From Chitinophagaceae bacterium (lineage in GTDB: Bacteria; Bacteroidota; Bacteroidia; Chitinophagales; Chitinophagaceae): DNA of 64,000 bases. Under the pieces are notes generated by a model. It worked only from the letters and a program-made list of their open reading frames with translations, did not search any database and was not told the DNA's origin. Both the position numbers and the translations under genes were made by a program. Shown in pieces: positions 35,069 through 45,118 of the stretch. Position 1 is the first letter of the stretch, and each line of letters begins with the position of its first letter. The stretch lies in the NCBI GenBank assembly GCA_016713085.1, contig JADJPV010000002.1, forward strand, positions 1,426,001 through 1,490,000, written 5' to 3'.

Positions 35069-36553
35069 ATGGAAAAATCGAACTCATATAAACAAATTGT
35101 GAAAGCCACCGGCATTTTTGGCGGGGTGCAGTTTGTAAATATAATACTGAGTATAATACGATCGAAGTTCGTAGCTGTATTACTGGGTACTGGTGGTGTT
35201 GGCCTGATGGGTTTATTTACTGCAACAACTAACATGATTGCCTCCATTTCAAATCTTGGGATTGGGTTCAGTGCAGTGAGAACTATATCAGAGTCATCAG
35301 CACTGAAGGATGAAACGTTGCTGAGCAGAACAATTATAACACTGAAAAGATGGGTAAATTTTACAGGAATGGCAGGTGCCTTTATAACTCTTGCGCTATC
35401 ACAAAAACTAAGTGAGTGGACTTTTGGAAGTGAGAAATATACATGGGCGTTTATATGGTTATCTGTAACACTATTGCTGCAAGCCTTAACAAGTGGCCAA
35501 TTAGCATTATTGCAAGGCTTACGAAAACTGAAGCAACTTGCCAAAGCTAATGTATTAGGCTCCTTTCTTGGCCTTTGCTTATCGCTCCCGCTCTATTACT
35601 TTTTTAAAATAGAAGGGATTGTTCCTGCAATTATAATTACTGCTTGTATTAACTTAATTCTCTCCTGGTATTTTAGCCGGGCTATTATAGTTGAGAAAAC
35701 AGAAATTTCACTTAAGCAGTCTTTTAAGGATGGAATTGATATGGCCAAATTGGGCAGTGTTGTAATGATAACCGGCTTTGCATCGGCTGGTGTAATGTAT
35801 TTAATCAGAATGTATGTAGGCAGAACCGGCGGCCTGGAACAGGTTGGCTTATACGCTGCCGCATGGGCCATCCTCAGTGGATATGTAGACATGGTGTTTA
35901 CAGCGATGGGAACTGATTATTTCCCCCGCCTATCTGAAGTTAATTCCGATAACCAGAAAATAAAAAAACTGGTAAATGAACAGGCTGAAATGGCTGTTTT
36001 AATTTTAGGGCCTATCCTGTTATTAATGTTTTCTTCACTGCCGATTCTGGTTAAAATACTTCTTACTAATAGTTTCTTACCAGTGATTGGCCTCATTCAA
36101 TGGGCTTTGATTGGGATTCTGTTTAAAGCGGGATCATGGTCAGTAGCTTTTATTTTACTGGCTAAAGGGGATCGGAAGCTGTATTTTATTTCAGAAATGA
36201 TCTCAAATGTAATAACACTGGGCAGCAGTATATTACTCTATCACTTTTTTAAATTGAATGGCCTGGGAATTGCTTTTTTAGTAAGTTATGTTCTTTACCT
36301 GACGCTGGTATTTTTCATTGCCAAAATAAAATACAATTTTGCATTTGATAAAGCTTTTCTAAAGCTCTTTCTGATTCAGTTTATTCTTACATCTGCAGCT
36401 TTTGCTGTAGTATTAAATTATGCATATCCAATTGCATATATTCCATCTATATTCCTGTTAACAATCTCTTCTTTTTATTCCTACTCAGAACTGAAAAAAA
36501 GAATTGATATACCCGCTATTCTAACAAGTGTAAAATCGAAATTCAGCAAATGA
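35069..36553 (+). CDS. Wzx-type O-antigen/polysaccharide flippase
   Basis: 494 residues with about twelve to fourteen transmembrane helices and no signal peptide. The opening (KQIVKATGIFGGVQFVNIILSIIRSKFVAVLLGTGGVGLMGLFTATTNMIASISNLGIG) is the polysaccharide biosynthesis (MATE-like) flippase pattern of this phylum. It would move undecaprenyl-linked subunits to the periplasmic face. The stop overlaps the start of the next glycosyltransferase by 4 bp (ATGA), suggesting translational coupling. Confidence 0.92.
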   Translation: MEKSNSYKQIVKATGIFGGVQFVNIILSIIRSKFVAVLLGTGGVGLMGLFTATTNMIASISNLGIGFSAVRTISESSALKDETLLSRTIITLKRWVNFTGMAGAFITLALSQKLSEWTFGSEKYTWAFIWLSVTLLLQALTSGQLALLQGLRKLKQLAKANVLGSFLGLCLSLPLYYFFKIEGIVPAIIITACINLILSWYFSRAIIVEKTEISLKQSFKDGIDMAKLGSVVMITGFASAGVMYLIRMYVGRTGGLEQVGLYAAAWAILSGYVDMVFTAMGTDYFPRLSEVNSDNQKIKKLVNEQAEMAVLILGPILLLMFSSLPILVKILLTNSFLPVIGLIQWALIGILFKAGSWSVAFILLAKGDRKLYFISEMISNVITLGSSILLYHFFKLNGLGIAFLVSYVLYLTLVFFIAKIKYNFAFDKAFLKLFLIQFILTSAAFAVVLNYAYPIAYIPSIFLLTISSFYSYSELKKRIDIPAILTSVKSKFSK

Positions 36554-37455
36554 ATCAAAATGAACCTGTCATATCATTTATAATTATTAGCTATAATTCA
36601 GCTGAATTTATTCTTGAAACACTAAATTCAGCTAAGCATCAAACATATCAGAATATAGAATTAATTATTTCAGATGATAACTCATCAGATGAAACAATAC
36701 CTATTTGTGAAAAATGGCTGTCAGAAAATAACAGCAGGTTTGTCAGAACAGAAATTGTAAAATCAATAAAAAATACAGGCACTTCTGCAAACCTCAACAG
36801 AGGAATGGCTGCATCTACCGGTAAATGGATAAAATTTCTTGCGGGCGATGATTACTTATACCCAAATTGTATTGAAACCTTTATAGCACAGGCAAATACC
36901 AACCCTGAAATAAAATTTATTTTCTCAAATACCACCACAAATGGCGAAGAAACTGAAAACAATAAATTGCTGCGCTTTTTTTCGCTGGCAAACAAAGAGC
37001 AGTACAGGGAACTGCTGAAAAACAGCATTCTTCCTGCACCAACCTGCTTTATAAACAGGGAAGTTTTAGAAAATCTGAATGGCTTTGATGAACGCTTTAA
37101 ATTGCTGGAGGACTATCCTTTTTTCTTAAAAGCATCAAAATCGGGTGTCAGATTTTTTCATATCAATAAACCACTTGTATTTTACCGTGTGCATGAAACC
37201 AATATTTCATTACAACAAAAACTTAACCTGAATTATATTGATGATGTGAGGCGTTTCTTTAAAATTATTTATTTAAAGGAATTACTGAATAAAAGACTTT
37301 TTATTCATTTTTCGCATTACTCTCTTCAATACCTCTTGTTGAAATTAGCAACTTTAGGTATAATCAGGAGTCTAAACACTTATAATTCACTTCTAAACTG
37401 GTTGAGCTTTTTAAACTGGAAATTACGTTTTGAGAAATTACTGACTAGGCAATGA
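36550..37455 (+). CDS. Family 2 glycosyltransferase
   Basis: 301 residues. GT-A fold with VISFIIISYNSAEFILETLNSAKHQTYQNIELIISDDNSSDETIPICEKWL at the N-terminus, GTSANLNRGMAASTGKWIKFLAGDDYLYPN (DXD-like metal site, AGDD) and RFKLLEDYPFFLKASKSG (the ED acceptor motif). A cytoplasmic enzyme that adds a sugar to the lipid-linked subunit; donor unknown. It is coupled to the flippase gene. Confidence 0.92.
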   Translation: MNQNEPVISFIIISYNSAEFILETLNSAKHQTYQNIELIISDDNSSDETIPICEKWLSENNSRFVRTEIVKSIKNTGTSANLNRGMAASTGKWIKFLAGDDYLYPNCIETFIAQANTNPEIKFIFSNTTTNGEETENNKLLRFFSLANKEQYRELLKNSILPAPTCFINREVLENLNGFDERFKLLEDYPFFLKASKSGVRFFHINKPLVFYRVHETNISLQQKLNLNYIDDVRRFFKIIYLKELLNKRLFIHFSHYSLQYLLLKLATLGIIRSLNTYNSLLNWLSFLNWKLRFEKLLTRQ

Positions 37456-37467
37456 CATGTTAACACT

Positions 37468-38569
37468 ATGAAACAAAACGACATCATTCTATTTGGGCCA
37501 TCGTTGCATACAGGGGGGGGGACTGAGCGGGTATTAGTAAACCTTGCAAATGTTCTATCTGAAAGGGGGTATTCTGTTACGATTCTTACAAATATCATTG
37601 GCAGCAACAATATCTATAACCTGAATAAGTCAATTCATGTTGCAAAGTATTGGTTCGGAAATCTGAGAAGTAAAAATCCTGCTAATATTCTGCTTAAAAT
37701 AATAAACAAAATAGCAGGAGCTATTTTACTGCAGTCTTTTATAGGGAAGCAAAGAGTCAAAAAGAAGATTTAATAATTTCATTTTCTGCAGCAATTACAA
37801 ACGACTGTTTTAAAACAAAGTTTAAAAAAATCTGATTTCCTTTGAGCATTATCCCTACTGGGCTTATGACAAATATCCGGAAGCACAAAGACAGATCAGG
37901 ATCAACTATCCACGGCTTAAAAAGGTCATTGTTTTAACGGAACATGAGAAACGCACATACGAACAATTGGGATGTAATGTGATAAAGATTCCAAACACAT
38001 ATCCATTTTTCCCAGATATGCCTGCGGCATTAAGTTCAAAAAAAGTACTTAGTGTTGGACACTTTAATGATGCCAAGAGAAGAGATCTGCTTATTGAAGC
38101 CTGGGCTCATGTACACAAGATTCATACTGACTGGCAACTTCAGATTGTTGGGGACGGACCTGAGAAAGAAAGATGTATAAAAATGATCAATGATCTTGGG
38201 CTAAACCAGTCGATCAGTATTATTGACCCAACCGATCAAATTGAAGATTATTATTTAAACTCATCTGTTTTTGTTCTTTCGTCTGAGTTTGAATCATTTT
38301 CATTGGTGCTGCTGGAAGCTAAAATTGCCGGCCTGCCCTGTGTCAGCTTTGATATCGTTTGCGGCCCGAATGAACTGATTAATGAAGCAGAGGATGGGTT
38401 CCTGGTGCCTTTCCCAAACACAAAATACATGTCCGAAAAGATATGTACATTGATAGAAGATTTGGATTTACGAAAAAAAATGGGAGCCTCCGGAAGGGTT
38501 GATGCAATTAAAAGATATAATCCTGAAACAATTTATCAGGATTGGGACAATTTTTTAACCACTAACTAA
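37468..38569 (+). CDS. Family 4 glycosyltransferase, frameshifted twice
   Basis: GT-B enzyme. The N-terminal piece reads MKQNDIILFGPSLHTGGGTERVLVNLANVLSERGY, the normal donor-side start with GGxE. The C-terminal piece has KVLSVGHFNDAKRRDLLIEAWAHVHKIHTDWQLQIVGDGPEK and SSEFESFSLVLLEAKIAGLPCVSFDIVCGPNELI (the EX7E-type motif). They belong to one gene: one base added to the A5 run near 37760-37764 and one to the A7 run 37824-37830 reads through DLIISF, then FKKNLISFEHYPYWAYDKYPEAQRQIRINYPRL. A G9 run at 37512-37520 encodes the GGG of TGGGTE, in frame. Confidence 0.87.
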
Positions 38570-38582
38570 CTAGCTTTTTTGA

Positions 38583-39833
38583 ATGAATACTATGGCTGTT
38601 AAATATTCTTTTGCTGACTATCTGCCAATATTTCTGATCTTATGTTTCAGTGGCAACCCTATTTTTACATCCGCAGGTTATTCGAAGAATCTGCTGATCC
38701 TTTTTTCAGCTTTATTCATTTTATATTCTTTACTATATATAAATGCAAGAGAACTCACTAAAGCATTAAAACAGCTTTCCCTCGTAATATTCATCATTAT
38801 TGTACTTTCCGTTTTTCAAAAATATTCATTAGGATCTGTGTCTTATCCTGGAGTTATCGCATTAGTGCTTAAAATTGCGCTGGGCATGTTTTTAATGCTG
38901 CTTTACTACTGCAAGGATATCAATCTGCTGGATATTTATATAAAAATGTTATCCTTCCTTGCAAAAGTCAGTATACCTTTTTTCATTTTAAACTATTTTG
39001 CATTTGTTGGGCTTGGAATGGAGTCACCCCATCAGAAGTCTCTACTTATTTATACATCGTTCGATCTGCCGAAAGAAACATTAAGAAATGCAGGGATGTT
39101 CTGGGAACCGGGTGCATTTGCAGGGTATCTGATTTTAGCTTTACTGTTTATTGTAATGCTGAATAAAGATTTCATCTTAGGCAACTACAAAAAACATGCT
39201 TTTTGGATCGTTATCGGCCTCTTTACAACAATGTCCACAACCGGCTTCCTGATATTGGCAATATTTATTTTCATCTATGTCTTTAAGAACTATAAATATG
39301 GCAGGATATTCGTATTGCCAATTATTTTTTTAATCAGTTTTTACGCCTATTACAATCTCGATTTTCTAAATGCAAAAATAGAAGAACAATATGACGAGGC
39401 TTCTGAAATGGAAGCCACTGATGTTTCGAATACAAGATTTGGTGCGCTTAATATGGATATGATTTATATCATGGATCAGCCATTTACCGGAAACGGGTTA
39501 GACAGTAAAACCAGGTATCGTTTTCATCCCTGGGTTGATTCGGATATCGGCCATGGAAATGGCATGTCAAACTTTATTGTTTGGTGGGGAATTCCTTTTC
39601 TGCTTTTCTGGCTGGTTTGTGTGTATCGTTTTGCTGCTAAAAATTCATATTCAATAATAAACAGCCTCCTTGTAACAATCATTATTGTTCTGGTACTGCA
39701 GGGAGAACAGTTTTTAAATTTTCCTATTTTCCTGATGTTTTTTACAGCGCCAGCGATTAAGATAGCACAGGAAAAGCATGAGGAAGAGGAGGAAGAGGAA
39801 GAATTTGATAATGAATATGAACTGTCAGTATAA
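38583..39833 (+). CDS. Wzy-like O-antigen polymerase/ligase family membrane protein
   Basis: 416 residues with about ten transmembrane helices and one larger periplasmic loop. The loop carries LRNAGMFWEPGAFAGYLILAL and TRFGALNMDMIYIMDQPFTGNGLDSKTRYRFHPWVDSDIGHGNGMSNFIVWWGIPFLLFW, typical of O-antigen ligase/polymerase proteins of Bacteroidota (WEPG and the GNG...W region). It would polymerise the flipped subunits. The tail is an odd run of glutamates (EKHEEEEEEEEFDNEYE) in the cytoplasm. ATG at 38592 is an alternative start. Confidence 0.83.
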   Translation: MNTMAVKYSFADYLPIFLILCFSGNPIFTSAGYSKNLLILFSALFILYSLLYINARELTKALKQLSLVIFIIIVLSVFQKYSLGSVSYPGVIALVLKIALGMFLMLLYYCKDINLLDIYIKMLSFLAKVSIPFFILNYFAFVGLGMESPHQKSLLIYTSFDLPKETLRNAGMFWEPGAFAGYLILALLFIVMLNKDFILGNYKKHAFWIVIGLFTTMSTTGFLILAIFIFIYVFKNYKYGRIFVLPIIFLISFYAYYNLDFLNAKIEEQYDEASEMEATDVSNTRFGALNMDMIYIMDQPFTGNGLDSKTRYRFHPWVDSDIGHGNGMSNFIVWWGIPFLLFWLVCVYRFAAKNSYSIINSLLVTIIIVLVLQGEQFLNFPIFLMFFTAPAIKIAQEKHEEEEEEEEFDNEYELSV

Positions 39834-39913
39834 CAGGTTGTACTAACTAAATAAAATCAGACAGGCTAATACAACTAGCTTATAGAATATCATAATTAAC
39901 AGCTTTAATTACT

Positions 39914-41152
39914 ATGCGAATACTCTGGATTACACATGATCCCATCAGGACAACGATAGAACAGGGCCAGTCTTCAAGTGGTTTCTGGAAAGAGTCTTTG
40001 CTTAAACTCCTGAAAGCTGAAACAGGTAACCGCATTATTGTTGCCTTCCCGGGTAAAGAGAAAAAAATAATCGCTGCTGATACATACAATTTCAGGTATC
40101 CGGCAAAAAAAGTGTACCATAGCCTGTCATCTGAAACAGAAGCTGACTTGCAGTGGATCATTACTGAGTGCAGGCCTGATTTAATTCATATCCATGGAAC
40201 TGAAATACCCTACGGGTTACTAACAAATAAAATAACGACCCCGGTAGTTATTTCTTTACAGGGATTTATTTCGGAATGGTATAATTCAGTTTTGGGTGAT
40301 ATAGCATTGCCTATGTGGAAAAAAGAAAAGACGCTGAAAGAGTATATACTGAGAAACGGGTTTGTTGATATGCATTGTCAATGGTTTCTGAACGCTGCAT
40401 GTGAAAAAGAAACGGTAAGGGCCAATAAGTATTTTATAGGCCGAACTCAATTTGATAAAAATTTTGTATTAAAAAACAACAGTCAAGCTGTTTATTTTTC
40501 CGGGAATGAATTACTTCGTGATGAATTCTATACTGCTACCTGGAACCTGCAGAAAATTAAAAGATACAGCATTTACACAAGCTCTTTCACAAATCCTGTA
40601 AAGGGTTTTCATGTTTTATTGCAAGCTATTAGTTTTCTGGTTAAAGAATTCCCTGAGCTGAAAGTAACTGTGCCCGGTAAACTGACTTCAAAAATGACCG
40701 GTAAAATTTCTGGAAATGCTTATTTCAGAATGATTCAGGAAATTATCGATACAAATCAATTACAAAATCATATTAACTTTTCCGGAAAACTGGAAGGAAA
40801 AGAAATTGCGTCCATTTTACAGCAAACACATCTTTTTGCACTGCCCTCCTTTATGGAAAACAGTTCAAATGCATTAGGGGAAGCACAGATAATTGGGGTT
40901 CCAAGTGTAGTATCAAATTGCGGAGGAACACCGGATATAATTTCTGATGGCGAAAACGGATTAGTTTTCAGAAGAGGCGATGCATATGAATTAGCCATGC
41001 AGATACGGCAGATTTTCCTGAATGATCATCTTGCAGAAAAGTTGTCAACCGGCGCCAGGGAGAATGGATCGGCATTTCACAGCCGGAGTAAAATTTTGTC
41101 GCAATATTCATCAACATATCAAAATATCTTAACCCTTGAAAATTCTATTTAG
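39914..41152 (+). CDS. Family 4 glycosyltransferase
   Basis: 412 residues. The N-terminal half has RPDLIHIHGTEIPYGLL and PVVISLQGFISEWY, the C-terminal Rossmann half has KIKRYSIYTSSFTNPVKGFHVLLQAISFLVKEFPELKVTVPGKLTS and HLFALPSFMENSSNALGEAQIIGVPSVVSNCGGTPDIISDGENGLVFRRGDAYELAMQI, the nucleotide-sugar EX7E region of GT4 enzymes. Sugar unknown. The final codons overlap the suspected TTG start of the next gene. Confidence 0.9.
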   Translation: MRILWITHDPIRTTIEQGQSSSGFWKESLLKLLKAETGNRIIVAFPGKEKKIIAADTYNFRYPAKKVYHSLSSETEADLQWIITECRPDLIHIHGTEIPYGLLTNKITTPVVISLQGFISEWYNSVLGDIALPMWKKEKTLKEYILRNGFVDMHCQWFLNAACEKETVRANKYFIGRTQFDKNFVLKNNSQAVYFSGNELLRDEFYTATWNLQKIKRYSIYTSSFTNPVKGFHVLLQAISFLVKEFPELKVTVPGKLTSKMTGKISGNAYFRMIQEIIDTNQLQNHINFSGKLEGKEIASILQQTHLFALPSFMENSSNALGEAQIIGVPSVVSNCGGTPDIISDGENGLVFRRGDAYELAMQIRQIFLNDHLAEKLSTGARENGSAFHSRSKILSQYSSTYQNILTLENSI

Positions 41153-42136
41153 CGATATCACCTACTCCTATCTTTTCCTGGCGGGAAACAGGTACATGCA
41201 GAGAAACTATTCAATAACCTGAAACAAATTGGGGTTGATGTTGAATATGAGAACTGGCACGACCCGAAACTGGAAGGAAATGTTATTCAATTTTTTGGCT
41301 TCAATGACTTTCATAAGATAAAGGCTCTGAAAGCAAAAGGATACAAGTTGGTATATACACATATCCTTGACGGGCTGACAAATCTTTCATCAACAAAATT
41401 GCTTTATCATAAAGTAAAGAATAAACTTATTAACCTTTTACCAGAGAAATTTAATGTATTGTTTCCCTGGAAAGCACTCAACTATTTTGATGCGATTGTT
41501 TATATGCATCAAAATGATATGAACACCGCAATCAATTTATATAATGTAGATCCTTCAAAAGCTTTTGTTATCCCTCATGCTGTTGATTCGCTTGAAAAAT
41601 TCCAGGGAGATATTACAAAAGGGGATGCAAAATTTCTGATTTCACTTGGATCTATCGTAGAAAGAAAAAATGCAGTCTTTACTGCAAAAATCTGCAAGGA
41701 GAATAAAATTCCAATTTTATTTATCGGCCACCCGTTTGATAAATCATCAGCATACTATAAAGAATTTCTAGAGCAGGTTGATGGAACATATGTAAGATAT
41801 TCGGGATTTGTTACAGAGCAGGAAAAAGTAGCCCTTCTTAAAAAAGCTTCAGGCTTTGTACTCCTCAGTTTTGGAGAAAGCGGTTGCATATCAGTTTACG
41901 AAGCAGGTGCAACAGGTTTACCTGTTCTTTTATCCGACCTGCCTTGGGCAAAAGGTTATGAAAAACCAAATGCAATTTATTTTTCATCCCCTACTGATAA
42001 GGAAAAAGCAACAAAGAGTTTGATTAATTTTTTTAAACTGTCGGAGAGAAAGACGTTTCAAACCTTTTCAGTGCATACCTGGAAAGAAATTGCAGAAAGA
42101 TATGCCGCTATATATAAAAAACTACTTAACCAATAA
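41136..42136 (+). CDS. Family 4 glycosyltransferase, frameshifted near the N-terminus
   Basis: The unbroken part gives 262 residues with the C-terminal GT-B half (DAKFLISLGSIVERKNAVFTAKICKENKIPILFIGHP, KKASGFVLLSFGESGCISVYEAGATGLPVLLSDLPW). The N-terminal part is in the other frame: TTG 41136 starts KILFSDITYSYL, and adding one base to the T4 run 41173-41176 continues FPGGKQVHAEKLFNNLKQIGVDVEYENWHDPKLEGNVIQFFGF and on into YTHILDGLTNLSS. The repaired protein is about 333 residues and overlaps the preceding gene by 17 bp. Donor and acceptor unknown. Confidence 0.8.
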
Positions 42137-42185
42137 AAAGACTATTTCACCAACCTGTTATCATCACCTGTTTTCCAGAATTAAA

Positions 42186-43043
42186 ATGAAACCAAAAATA
42201 GCTGTTATACTTACCTGTTACAACAGGCACTTAAAAACAATTGAGTGCCTTGAATCAATATATAATCAGAAACCGGGAACTGAATTAACTTTTGATATTT
42301 ACCTTGTTGATGATAACTCACCGGATAATACCGGCAAACTGGTTAAAGAACGTTTCCCCGCTGTAAATGTGCTTTACGGCACTGGTTCTCTGTTCTGGGT
42401 TGGTGGTATGCGTATGGCATGGAGTGAGGCTTTGAAATCAGCTTATGATGGCTACCTGCTGATCAATGATGATGTAGTTATGAGCAGCAATATGTTCAGC
42501 AGTTTGCTGAGTACATAGCTATTCACTGGATAAATATCAGCAGGAAGGTATTTATATCGGTTCAACAAAGATCCTGAAACTGGCAAAGTTAGTTATGGAG
42601 GAAGAACATTGCTGAATAAGTTTACAGGGAAATCAATCTTAACAGAACCTGACCAGTACAAGCCTGTAGAATGTGATTTAGCCCATGCAAACATTCTATT
42701 GGTAATGAAAAATGCAGTATCAAAAATCGGTATATTAAATCAAAGCTTTACACAGCGTCTTGCAGATTACGATTATACACTGAAAGCAAAAAAGACCGGG
42801 ATACCTTTGTTAGTTTGCCCCGGTTTTTGCGGAGTATGTAAAGACGATCATGGAAAGAACTGGCTTACATCGGAGTATTCATTAAAGCAAAGAATAAGTT
42901 ATTTGAAAAACCCAAAATATTTAGCTTATGCAGAATATCTTTTATTTATAAAATGGCATTTCCCGTTTTACACACCTGTTGCTTTCAGTAAACTCTGGAT
43001 GAAGACCCTGTTTCCTTCACTCTGGAATAAATTAAAATCTTAA
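42186..43043 (+). CDS. Family 2 glycosyltransferase, frameshifted
   Basis: The N-terminal piece is a GT-A donor domain (KPKIAVILTCYNRHLKTIECLESIYNQ, DIYLVDDNSPDNTGKLVKERFPAVNVLYGTGSLFWVGGMRMAWSEAL, LLINDDVVM). The C-terminal piece has LAHANILLVMKNAVSKIGILNQSFTQRLADYDYTLKAKKTGIPLLVCPGFCG. The link is lost by two frame changes: near 42513-42516 the reading moves to HSYSLDKYQQEGIYIGSTK (a lost CA dinucleotide or one extra base), and near the A3 run 42567-42569 one missing base returns it to DPETGKVSYGGRTLLNKF. Together about 286 residues, normal for the family. Confidence 0.82.
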
Positions 43044-43059
43044 CCTTACATCACTAAGA

Positions 43060-43992
43060 ATGAATAACGCATTTGAAACACCCATTCTGTTTTTAATTTT
43101 CAACCGGGCAGATACTACTCAGCAGGTGTTCAACCAGCTGAAAGTTCTGCAGCCAAAATATTTGTATGTTGCTGCAGATGGCCCGAGAGAATCAAAAAAA
43201 GATGAAAAACAAAAGTGCGAAGAAACAAGAAAAATTATTGAGCAGGTAAATTGGGATTGTGAAGTTAAAACACTGTTCCGTGAAAATAACCTGGGTTGCG
43301 GTAAAGCTGTAAGTTCTGCTATCACCTGGTTCTTTGATCAGGTAGAAGAAGGTATTATACTTGAAGATGATTGCCTGCCATCTGTTTCATTTTTTCAATT
43401 CTGCAGCCAGTTACTTGAGAAGTACAGAAATGATCAGCGTATTTGGCATTTAAGCGGTTATAATCTTCAGGCTGGAAAGAAAAGAGGCACTGCTGATTAC
43501 TATTTTTCACAGGAAACACCAATATGGGGATGGGCCAGCTGGAGAAGAGTATGGAAACATTATAATTTAAATCTGGAATCACTGAATGAGTTAGAAAAAA
43601 CAGATTTAAAAGCAAACTTAAAGGCGTCAAAAATTCATGCGCTTACTGCTTTATATGATTACAGAAAAGTAACAGCAGGAAAAGTTGACACATGGGATTA
43701 CCAGTATTCTTATTATCAGCTGGTGAATAATGGATTATCAATTGTGCCTAATGCTAACCTTGTTGAAAACATTGGTTTCACCGCAGATGCTACTCATCAA
43801 AACAGGCAAAAAGATACATTTATAGCGAACAAAGCAGCTGTAGTAGATTATTCAAATATGAAGCATCCTTTATTTATTCTGCCTGATGTAGAGGCTGATA
43901 AATACACATATAATAAACGGACAAGGTGGTTAAAGAAGCTTTATATAATTGTATGGTTCAATTTCTTTTACCGTAATCCGAATAAACAGTAG
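43060..43992 (+). CDS. Nucleotide-diphospho-sugar transferase (GT-A, GNT-I-like)
   Basis: 310 residues. It opens ETPILFLIFNRADTTQQVFNQLKVLQPKYLYVAADGPRESKKDEKQKCEETRKIIEQVNWDCEVKTLFRENNLGCGKAVSSAITWFFDQVEEGIILEDDCLPS, the usual start of this family with an EDD metal-binding motif. A later ETPIWGWASWRRVWKHY segment is also characteristic. A cytoplasmic glycosyltransferase of the exopolysaccharide set; its sugar is unknown. Confidence 0.9.
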   Translation: MNNAFETPILFLIFNRADTTQQVFNQLKVLQPKYLYVAADGPRESKKDEKQKCEETRKIIEQVNWDCEVKTLFRENNLGCGKAVSSAITWFFDQVEEGIILEDDCLPSVSFFQFCSQLLEKYRNDQRIWHLSGYNLQAGKKRGTADYYFSQETPIWGWASWRRVWKHYNLNLESLNELEKTDLKANLKASKIHALTALYDYRKVTAGKVDTWDYQYSYYQLVNNGLSIVPNANLVENIGFTADATHQNRQKDTFIANKAAVVDYSNMKHPLFILPDVEADKYTYNKRTRWLKKLYIIVWFNFFYRNPNKQ

Positions 43993-43993
43993 T

Positions 43994-45118
43994 ATGAGAG
44001 TGATTTTTCAAATAATTACTTCCATCAATCTTGGCGGAGCAGAAAATATCGCTTTTTCACTAGCTGATTATTTAAATACAGCCGAAGGAAATTTTAAGCC
44101 AGTTATTTTTGAGCTGTATAAAACAGAGAGTACTTACTCTGACAATAAAAAGAAAAAATTAACTGAGCAGGGCATCGAATTTCACACACTTGGGTTGAAG
44201 AGCAAATATCTGAGTCTCGTGATTGCACCTTTTACTTTGTGGTACTACATCCGGAAAAGGAAACCTGAAATTGTTCATTCTCATACTGATTTACCGGATT
44301 TTGTTTTAGCACTGACGGTAAAAATGTTTTCCAAAGCCAGATTCAAAATCATCAGAACGATACATAATACAGAACTCTGGCCAACACATTCCTTACTTGG
44401 CAGGATCACGGAAAAATCATTTATTAACGACACTATTATTGCTGTATCCCGGCCCGCATTAACAGCATATAATAATTTAAGAAAAAATTGCAGGCTGGCT
44501 TCATCTGAAAATCAGCAGGTCATATTAAATGGAATTAAAAATCCTGTGTCATCAGATTTTCCATACTCTCTTGATCGCACCAAAATCAATATAGCTTTTG
44601 CAGGAAGACTTGAACTGCAAAAAGGCGCTGACACTCTGCTCAGCATTATAACTAACTGTTCTGCAAATATAAAAGAGAAAATTGTTTTTCATATTATAGG
44701 GCACGGCACTTATCAAGGGCAGATAGTGGACTTCTGTAAAAAAAACAGTTACTGTATTTTCCATGAACCTGTTTCTGAGCTGGCATCAAAATTATCTTCT
44801 TTTGACTATTTAATAATGCCTTCAAGGCATGAAGGCCTGGTTCTTTTATCCCTTGAAGCATCCTTTTCAAAAGTACCGGTTATTGCAAGTGATATTCCAG
44901 GATTAGCAGAAACACTTCCACCTGGCTGGCCTCTTTTAGCAAAAGCCCAAAAACCTGACTCGTTTATTGAAATATTGGAAAAAATAACAGGCGAGAAATA
45001 TAATACCGCTGAATTAAAAGCTATTGCCTTTAATTATGTTTCTCAAAATTTTTCATTTGAAAAAATGGGCAGGAGCTATTTAAGCGTTTTTCAAACCCTT
45101 AATACAGGCACAAAATGA
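43994..45118 (+). CDS. Family 4 glycosyltransferase
   Basis: 374 residues from the ATG at 43994, chosen because MRVIFQIITSINLGGAENIAFSLADYL is the regular GT4 opening with GGAE; the frame is open 15 codons further upstream. The C-terminal half has RTKINIAFAGRLELQKGADTLLSIIT and FDYLIMPSRHEGLVLLSLEASFSKVPVIASDIPGLAETLPPG. Stop and next start overlap as ATGA. Confidence 0.92.
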   Translation: MRVIFQIITSINLGGAENIAFSLADYLNTAEGNFKPVIFELYKTESTYSDNKKKKLTEQGIEFHTLGLKSKYLSLVIAPFTLWYYIRKRKPEIVHSHTDLPDFVLALTVKMFSKARFKIIRTIHNTELWPTHSLLGRITEKSFINDTIIAVSRPALTAYNNLRKNCRLASSENQQVILNGIKNPVSSDFPYSLDRTKINIAFAGRLELQKGADTLLSIITNCSANIKEKIVFHIIGHGTYQGQIVDFCKKNSYCIFHEPVSELASKLSSFDYLIMPSRHEGLVLLSLEASFSKVPVIASDIPGLAETLPPGWPLLAKAQKPDSFIEILEKITGEKYNTAELKAIAFNYVSQNFSFEKMGRSYLSVFQTLNTGTK

